From contig JAJTXQ010000056.1 in the NCBI GenBank assembly GCA_021462855.1, positions 18,087 to 82,086 on the forward strand: a stretch of DNA of 64,000 nt, read 5' to 3'. The notes under the pieces were generated by a model. The model made no database searches. It was not told where the DNA came from and was given only the letters and a program-made list of their open reading frames with translations. Positions 59,445-64,000 of this stretch are shown here, in pieces. Each line of letters begins with the position of its first letter. The stretch's first letter is position 1. Position numbers and translations under genes: made by a program. This DNA comes from Dehalococcoidia bacterium. GTDB lineage: Bacteria; Chloroflexota; Dehalococcoidia; DSTF01; JACRBR01.

Positions 59445-60710
59445 GTGATCGACCGCGCCGAAATACGTGTCCGTGGAGGCGATGGTGGGCACGGCCTGAT
59501 CAGCTTCCACCGCGAGAAGTTCGTCACCCGCGGCGGCCCGGATGGGGGCGATGGCGGCCATGGCGGCGGCATCGTGCTCGTCGCAGATCGCGCAGTGCAC
59601 GGGCTGACCGAGTACCGTCATAAGCAACGGTTTGCGGCGGACCGCGGTGGAAATGGCGGCGCGAACAAGAAGCACGGGAAGAACGGCGCCGACCTCGTGT
59701 TGCGCGTGCCGCCGGGGACGATCGTCCGCGAGGGCGAGTCGGTCGTCGGGGACCTGACGCGCGAAGGGCAGCGGCTCACCGTCGCGAGGGGCGGCAGGGG
59801 CGGGCGGGGGAACATCCACTTCGCGAGCCCGTCGAACCAGGCGCCGCACATCTCCGAGACGGGGCAGCGCGGCGAGGAGCGGGCGCTGCTGCTCGAGCTC
59901 AAGCTGCTGTCCGATGTCGGGCTCGTCGGGCTGCCGAACGCCGGCAAGTCGACCCTGCTCGCGGCCGTGTCGCGCGCGACGCCGAAGATCGCGGACTACC
60001 CGTTCACGACGCTGGAGCCAAACCTCGGCGTCGTCGAGGGGGGGTTTGACTCGTACGTGATGGCAGACATCCCCGGCCTCATCGAAGGCGCGCACGAGGG
60101 ACACGGGCTCGGCCTCGAGTTCTTGCGTCACGTCGAGCGAACGCTGCTGCTCATCCACGTCATCGACGCCTCGCGCGAGGATCCGGCGGCGGACATCGCG
60201 GTCATCGACCGCGAACTGCGCATGTATGCGCCCGAGCTCGGCGAGCGTCCCCAGATCCTCGCGTTCAACAAGATCGATGTGCCGCAGGCCGCCGCGCGGC
60301 GCGCCGGGCTGGAGGCGCTGGCCGAAGGCCTCGGCCGCGAGTGCGTATTCATCTCCGCCGCCGCGCGCGACGGCACCGACGCGCTCGCCAGGCGCGCGTT
60401 CGAGCGCCTCGCGCGCATTCGCGAGGAATGGCCCGAGCCGCTGCCGGAGGAGGAGGCGGCCGTCGAGGTGCTCCGTCCGCGGCCGCGCGGCCCGCAGTTC
60501 ACCATCACGAAGGAGGACGGCGCGTTCCGCGTCACCGGCGAGCGCCCCGTCACGCTCGTCGAGATGCTCGCGCTGCAGTCCGACGAGTCGCGCGCCGAGA
60601 CGTACCGCCGGCTGCGCCGCATGGGCGTGGCGAACGCCCTGCGGCGCGCGGGCGCGAAGGAAGGCGACCCTGTACGCTTCGGCGACATCGAACTGAGGTG
60701 GGAAGAGTGA
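59445..60710 (+). CDS. obg: GTPase Obg (CgtA)
   Basis: An essential ribosome-associated GTPase of 421 residues. The N-terminal Gly-rich Obg fold (VIDRAEIRVRGGDGGHGLISF...GGDGGHGGGI) is followed by the G domain: G1 GLPNAGKSTLL, G3 DIPGLIEGAHEG, G4 NKID, and a C-terminal OCT domain (FTITKEDGAFRVTGE). It couples 50S maturation to nutrient status. GTG 59445 starts the conserved MIDRAEI-like sequence; earlier frame is not conserved. Its stop overlaps nadD (GTGA). Confidence 0.97.
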   Translation: MIDRAEIRVRGGDGGHGLISFHREKFVTRGGPDGGDGGHGGGIVLVADRAVHGLTEYRHKQRFAADRGGNGGANKKHGKNGADLVLRVPPGTIVREGESVVGDLTREGQRLTVARGGRGGRGNIHFASPSNQAPHISETGQRGEERALLLELKLLSDVGLVGLPNAGKSTLLAAVSRATPKIADYPFTTLEPNLGVVEGGFDSYVMADIPGLIEGAHEGHGLGLEFLRHVERTLLLIHVIDASREDPAADIAVIDRELRMYAPELGERPQILAFNKIDVPQAAARRAGLEALAEGLGRECVFISAAARDGTDALARRAFERLARIREEWPEPLPEEEAAVEVLRPRPRGPQFTITKEDGAFRVTGERPVTLVEMLALQSDESRAETYRRLRRMGVANALRRAGAKEGDPVRFGDIELRWEE

Positions 60711-61339
60711 GGGTCGGCATCCTCGGCGGCACGTTCGACCCGGTGCACACCGGGCACCTCATCGTCGCCGAGCAGGCACGGGAGGCGCTGGCGCTCGACC
60801 TGGTGCTGTTCCTGCCCGCCGGCGACCCGTGGCGGAAGACCAACCGCGCCATCACGCCCGCGCAGCACCGCCTCGCCATGCTGCGCATCGCGGTCGACGG
60901 CAACGAAGCGTTCGGCATCTCGGACGTCGAACTGCGCGCCGGGGGGCCGAGCTATACCGCCGACACGCTCGAATCGCTCGCCGGGGAGCGCCTGGACGAC
61001 GAGTTCTGCTTCATCCTGGGCGCCGACGCGCTGGCCGACCTGCCGAACTGGCACGAGCCGGAGCGTATCGTGCGGCACGCGGTGCTCGCCGTGGCGCCGC
61101 GCGAGATGCAGGAGCTGAACGCGACGGTGCTGAACCTGCCGGGGCTGCAAGCGCGCGTGCGGCCGTTCGATGTGCCGCGCATCGACATCTCGTCGACGGA
61201 TATCCGCGCGCGGGTCGCGGCGGGGCGCAGCGTGCGCTACCTCGTGCCGCCGCGCGTCGAGGCGTACATCGCGGCGCACGGGCTCTATGCGGGCGCCTCT
61301 CCGTCGGCCGCCGGCGGTGGGTCGGGCGCTGGCGGGTAG
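60707..61339 (+). CDS. nadD: Nicotinate-nucleotide adenylyltransferase
   Basis: Adenylates nicotinate mononucleotide in NAD synthesis. The 210-residue protein shows GILGGTFDPVHTGHLIVAEQ, the nucleotidyltransferase GGxFDPxHxGH motif, FILGADALADLPNWHEPERI and DISSTDIRARV, the ISSTxIR signature. The start GTG (60707) overlaps the obg stop. obg-nadD is a conserved pair in many bacteria. It converges on, and overlaps by 55 bases, the methyltransferase gene. Confidence 0.96.
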   Translation: MRVGILGGTFDPVHTGHLIVAEQAREALALDLVLFLPAGDPWRKTNRAITPAQHRLAMLRIAVDGNEAFGISDVELRAGGPSYTADTLESLAGERLDDEFCFILGADALADLPNWHEPERIVRHAVLAVAPREMQELNATVLNLPGLQARVRPFDVPRIDISSTDIRARVAAGRSVRYLVPPRVEAYIAAHGLYAGASPSAAGGGSGAGG

Positions 61340-62025
61340 AGCACGCCGTCCTCGTAGCGCCATCCCGGCGCCAGGGTCGCCGCGACGAACGACACGCGCG
61401 GCGCCGGCGGCCAGAAGAACGGCCGCAGCCGCGCCGGGCGGGTCCAGCCGAAGCCGCTTCGCTCGGCGAGCGACATGAGGCTGTTCTCGCTGGCGATGCG
61501 GCCCGGGTAGCCGCGCAGCCAGAAGCGCTGCCACCACGCCATGCGGCCGTCTGGTGGCGCCAGGTCCCACGCCAGCAGCATTGCCCCCGGCTTGAGCACG
61601 CGCGCCACCTCGCGCAGCGCGGCCTGCGCGCTCCGGACGTCGAGGAACCGCAGCAGGTCGGCGCTGATCGCGACGTCGAACGTGGCAGCGGCGAAGGGGA
61701 GCGCGCCGGGGTCGGCGAGCACGGCAGACAGCGGCCGGCGGTTGGCGATGAACGCGCGGCCTGCGCGCCGCGCCAGCCGCGGCGACGGCTCGATGCCGGC
61801 CGCCGGGTGGCGCGCGAACCGGACGGCGTTATCGAGCGCCAGCAGCCGGCTTCCGCTCCCGCATCCGAGCTCGAGCAGGCGATGGTCGCCGTGCAGGAAC
61901 AGCTCTTGCCGCAGGCGAAACACGTTCGGGTTCGCCAGCACCTGCCCTGGCACGGATTCGAGGAACCGCCGCCACGGCGTGCCGAGCAGCTGACGCTCGC
62001 GATTTCCCACGTCCTCCGGGCGCAT
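61285..62025 (-). CDS. SAM-dependent methyltransferase, class I
   Basis: A 246-residue protein with the class I Rossmann fold. Motif I is HRLLELGCGSGSRLLALD, and FDVAISADLLRFLDVRSAQAALREVARVLKPGAMLLAWDL is the Methyltransf_11 continuation, typical of small-molecule methylases. The substrate is unknown. The ATG at 62023-62025 has TATCGT seven bases upstream on the minus strand, a leaderless-type start. Confidence 0.85.
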   Translation of the reverse strand: MRPEDVGNRERQLLGTPWRRFLESVPGQVLANPNVFRLRQELFLHGDHRLLELGCGSGSRLLALDNAVRFARHPAAGIEPSPRLARRAGRAFIANRRPLSAVLADPGALPFAAATFDVAISADLLRFLDVRSAQAALREVARVLKPGAMLLAWDLAPPDGRMAWWQRFWLRGYPGRIASENSLMSLAERSGFGWTRPARLRPFFWPPAPRVSFVAATLAPGWRYEDGVLYPPAPDPPPAADGEAPA

Positions 62026-62093
62026 CGTGGGAACGATAGGGAATCGTGGGCAACGGCGGTAGCGCGGTGTACGCTGGTGCGCGCGGAGGACGC

Positions 62094-62963
62094 ATGCCGG
62101 TCGCACGGCTCAATGGCATCGACGTGAACTATGAGGAGCACGGCAGGGGTACGCCGCTCGTGCTCGTCCACGGCTATACGGCATCGCTCGAGATGTGGCG
62201 CGAGCAGGTGGAAGCGTTCTCGAAGGACCACCGGCTGATCATCTACGACGCGCGCGGGCACGGCGGCACAACGGCGCCGGCGGACCCCGCCGCGTACACC
62301 ATCGAGCGGCACTACGCGCCGGACCTGCTGGCGCTGCTCGACCACCTCGGCATCCACCGCGCCTGCATTGGCGGGCTGTCGATGGGCGGGATGATCGCGC
62401 AGGAGTTCGCGCTGCAGCACCCGCAGCGCGCCGGCGCGCTGCTCCTGTTCGACACCGGCCCCGGCATGGGGCTGATGCGCCGCAACCCGGCGCTGGCCGA
62501 ACGCTTCACCGCGTTCCGCACGATGATGCAGACGCTCGCCCGGACCCAGGGCATGGCGGCCGTTGTCGAAGGCATGCTCAAGGGGCCGATGTCGCAGGCG
62601 GCGATGGCCGCGGGCCGGGGGCCGCTGCCGCCCGCCGTAGCGCGGCACATCGAGGGGATGAAGAAGATGAGCGTGGACGGCTATCTCGGCGGCGCGTCGG
62701 CGCTGCAGACGTGGCGCGGCTCGGTCGAGCGGCTCGGGTTCATCCGCGTGCCGGCGCTCGTGCTGGTCGGCGAGGACGACCCGCTGCTCGGCGCGAGCCG
62801 CGAGATGCACGAGCGCATCCGCGGCAGCCGTCTCGTGGTGCTGCGCCGTGCGGGGCACGGGACGAACATGTGGCGCCCGCGCGAGTTCACCGCCGCGACG
62901 CTCGCGTTCCTCGCGGACGTCGATGCCGAGCGTGCTGTTGCCGGCGAGCAGATCGTGGATTGA
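62094..62963 (+). CDS. Alpha/beta-fold hydrolase
   Basis: A 289-residue alpha/beta hydrolase. LVLVHGYTASLEMW carries the HG oxyanion motif, IGGLSMGGMIAQEFA the nucleophilic Ser in GxSxG, GEDDPLLG the acidic residue and RRAGHGTNMW the His. Esterase, lactonase or C-C hydrolase activity is possible. GGAGGACGC precedes the ATG at 62094; the frame is open to 62046. Confidence 0.9.
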   Translation: MPVARLNGIDVNYEEHGRGTPLVLVHGYTASLEMWREQVEAFSKDHRLIIYDARGHGGTTAPADPAAYTIERHYAPDLLALLDHLGIHRACIGGLSMGGMIAQEFALQHPQRAGALLLFDTGPGMGLMRRNPALAERFTAFRTMMQTLARTQGMAAVVEGMLKGPMSQAAMAAGRGPLPPAVARHIEGMKKMSVDGYLGGASALQTWRGSVERLGFIRVPALVLVGEDDPLLGASREMHERIRGSRLVVLRRAGHGTNMWRPREFTAATLAFLADVDAERAVAGEQIVD

Positions 62964-62994
62964 CCGGGCGGGTGCAACCGCACCGCGCTCACGA

Positions 62995-63000
62995 TACCCT
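62995..63000 (+). promoter_or_regulatory. -10 element with leaderless spacing to the agmatinase-like gene
   Basis: TACCCT is six bases before the GTG at 63007. It favours that start over the GTG at 63001. Confidence 0.4.
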
Positions 63001-63006
63001 GTGCCG

Positions 63007-63882
63007 GTGGACGATCGATTCTACCCGCAAGTCAACTTCGCGTCGCTCGACGACGACGCGGCGGCGTTCGAGCGAGCGCGCGTCGTCGTGCTGCCGGTGC
63101 CGTACGACTCGACGGTGACCGCGCGCGCAGGCACGCGCGACGGCCCGCGCGCGATCATCGAAGCATCCGCCGACATGGAGCTGTACGACGTCGGCCTCGG
63201 CATCGAGCCGTGGCGGCACGGCATCCATACGCTGGCGGAGCTCGCGCCGCACACCGGCTCGCCCGAGGCGATGGCGCAGCGTATCGAGGACGTGGTCGGC
63301 GAGCTGCTCGACCAGGGCAAGTTCGTCGTAACGCTCGGTGGCGAGCACACCGTCGCCGTCGGCGCCGTGCGCGCGCACGCGAGGCGCACGCCGGGCCTCT
63401 CGGTGCTCGCGTTCGACGCGCACTCCGACATGCGCGACGACTATCTCGATTCGAAGTACAACCACGCGTGCACGCTGCGCCGCGCCAGCGAGGTCGCGCG
63501 CGTCACACAGGTCGGCCTTCGCAGCGCGTCGCTCGAGGACCATCACGCGATCAGCGACCGCGGGCTCGCGTTCTACTCGCCGGGCGCGTTCCGGGCAGCC
63601 GGCGCACAGCAAGTCGTCGCCAATCTGTCGGACGACGTGTACATCACGATCGACCTCGACAGCTTTGACCCGGCCGAGATGTCGGCGGTCGGCACGCCGG
63701 AGCCGGGCGGCCTGCACTGGGACGAAGTGACGGAGCTGCTCGTCGCGCTGGCGAAGGCGCGCCGGATCGCGGGCTTCGACGTCACCGAGCTGTCGCCATC
63801 GCTTGGCCCGCGCGCCTGCGCGCAACTGGCGGCGAAGCTCACGTACCGGCTCATCGGCCTGGCGCTGGGTCCGGCGGAGTAG
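63007..63882 (+). CDS. speB: Agmatinase / arginase-family ureohydrolase
   Basis: A 291-residue ureohydrolase binding two Mn ions. The ligands are in TLGGEHT, FDAHSDMRDDY and ITIDLDSFDPAEM, in the order His, Asp-x-His-x-Asp, Asp-x-Asp. PVPYDSTVTARAGTRDGPRAIIEAS is the usual N-terminal region. The pattern best fits agmatinase (agmatine to putrescine and urea), although guanidinobutyrase or arginase cannot be excluded. It appears monocistronic; the start was set to GTG 63007 by the upstream TACCCT. Confidence 0.9.
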   Translation: MDDRFYPQVNFASLDDDAAAFERARVVVLPVPYDSTVTARAGTRDGPRAIIEASADMELYDVGLGIEPWRHGIHTLAELAPHTGSPEAMAQRIEDVVGELLDQGKFVVTLGGEHTVAVGAVRAHARRTPGLSVLAFDAHSDMRDDYLDSKYNHACTLRRASEVARVTQVGLRSASLEDHHAISDRGLAFYSPGAFRAAGAQQVVANLSDDVYITIDLDSFDPAEMSAVGTPEPGGLHWDEVTELLVALAKARRIAGFDVTELSPSLGPRACAQLAAKLTYRLIGLALGPAE

Positions 63883-63887
63883 CGGGC

Positions 63888-64000
63888 GTGCCTGACCGCA
63901 AAGGCCGCCGCCGCCGCCCGCACGACCGCCGCCGCGACGAGCGCCGCGCCGCCGCCGAGGCCCACGGCGATGCGCCGCGCGTGGCGCCGCCACCCGCGCG
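63888..64000 (+). CDS. Arg-rich N-terminal fragment of an unknown protein (partial)
   Basis: GTG 63888, five bases after the agmatinase-like stop, opens a frame that runs to the window end, beginning MPDRKGRRRRPHDRRRDE and then Ala/Pro-rich. A strongly basic start like this may be the cytoplasmic tail of a membrane protein, or a chance frame. It cannot be identified from 37 residues. Confidence 0.3.
   Translation, partial: MPDRKGRRRRPHDRRRDERRAAAEAHGDAPRVAPPPA

Noticed and set aside
59181..59445. c-di-AMP (ydaO) riboswitch upstream of the LysM/M23 gene
   Set aside because: Such peptidases often have one, but I could not find the conserved ydaO core; only a 9-bp inverted repeat is evident.

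Overview
This 64 kb window is GC-rich (about 70 percent), gene-dense chromosomal DNA from a bacterium with monoderm-style features: lipoprotein signal peptides, MMPL transporter, secreted proteins, and no lipopolysaccharide or outer-membrane genes seen. The hrcA-grpE-dnaK operon with a perfect CIRCE element, a nickel superoxide dismutase with its maturation protease, the class II AroH chorismate mutase, CcsB-type cytochrome c assembly and many GTG starts fit Chloroflexota (Dehalococcoidia-like lineages such as the Tepidiforma group) best. An actinobacterium-like lineage is the main alternative. The taxonomic call is inference from gene content, not from a marker gene. No rRNA, tRNA, CRISPR array, insertion sequence or phage gene was recognised.

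Layout. 1-500: csoR-copZ copper operon, with two CsoR-type boxes around its promoter. 837-7030: valS, preceded by a leader peptide and an attenuator, then a CPBP protease, trpA, aroH and a DAHP synthase (protein synthesis and aromatic amino acids). 7096-12784: an APH-fold kinase, an arylamine N-acetyltransferase and a peptide ABC importer without ATPase genes. 12945-17278: a small His-tailed membrane protein, aspartate kinase, two secreted proteins (one a frameshifted matrixin-like protease) and a small ORF. 17288-19833: a hypothetical protein, a PHP phosphatase, a protein tyrosine phosphatase and a P-loop kinase, bracketed by two copies of a repeat. 19913-23891: a lipoprotein glycosidase, a JAMM peptidase/Zn-Cys protein/small protein/rhodanese operon and a CopD-like membrane protein. 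24212-25472: a lower-GC patch with a frameshifted secreted protein and a membrane protein. 25523-29149: dnaK, grpE, hrcA, CIRCE. 29430-34746: fabH, acyltransferase, a frameshifted GNAT, a cyclophilin lipoprotein, a CbbQ/MoxR ATPase and coaE.

34896-41441: proB, an enoyl-CoA hydratase, a Rieske-like membrane-anchored protein, an adenylate cyclase domain/DUF4097 pair, sodX-sodN and an acyl-CoA ligase. 41471-48987: VOC protein, rdgB, moaA, moaC, GT4 glycosyltransferase, PIG-L deacetylase, ccsB, CapA-like lipoprotein and an unknown protein. 49126-56601: secreted repeat protein, HAD phosphatase, an atypical response regulator, a secreted PQQ-type sugar dehydrogenase with a dockerin-like end and an MMPL transporter. 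56683-64000: an RpiB-like protein with altered active site, PAP2 phosphatase, LysM/M23 peptidase, obg, nadD, methyltransferase, alpha/beta hydrolase, agmatinase-like enzyme and the start of one more ORF.

Two themes stand out. First, many genes at the head of a transcript have a TANNNT -10 hexamer ending only 6-9 bases before the start codon, which predicts leaderless mRNAs; genes inside operons instead use Shine-Dalgarno sites or ATGA/GTGA/TGATG overlaps. Second, valS has what looks like a complete ribosome-mediated attenuator: an 18-residue, apparently leaderless peptide with three consecutive GTA valine codons, an antiterminator arm lying just beyond a ribosome stalled there, and a terminator hairpin followed by a T run. 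Three genes (matrixin, secreted Trp-rich protein, GNAT) each carry a single-base frameshift, which may be real decay or consensus error in the assembly.
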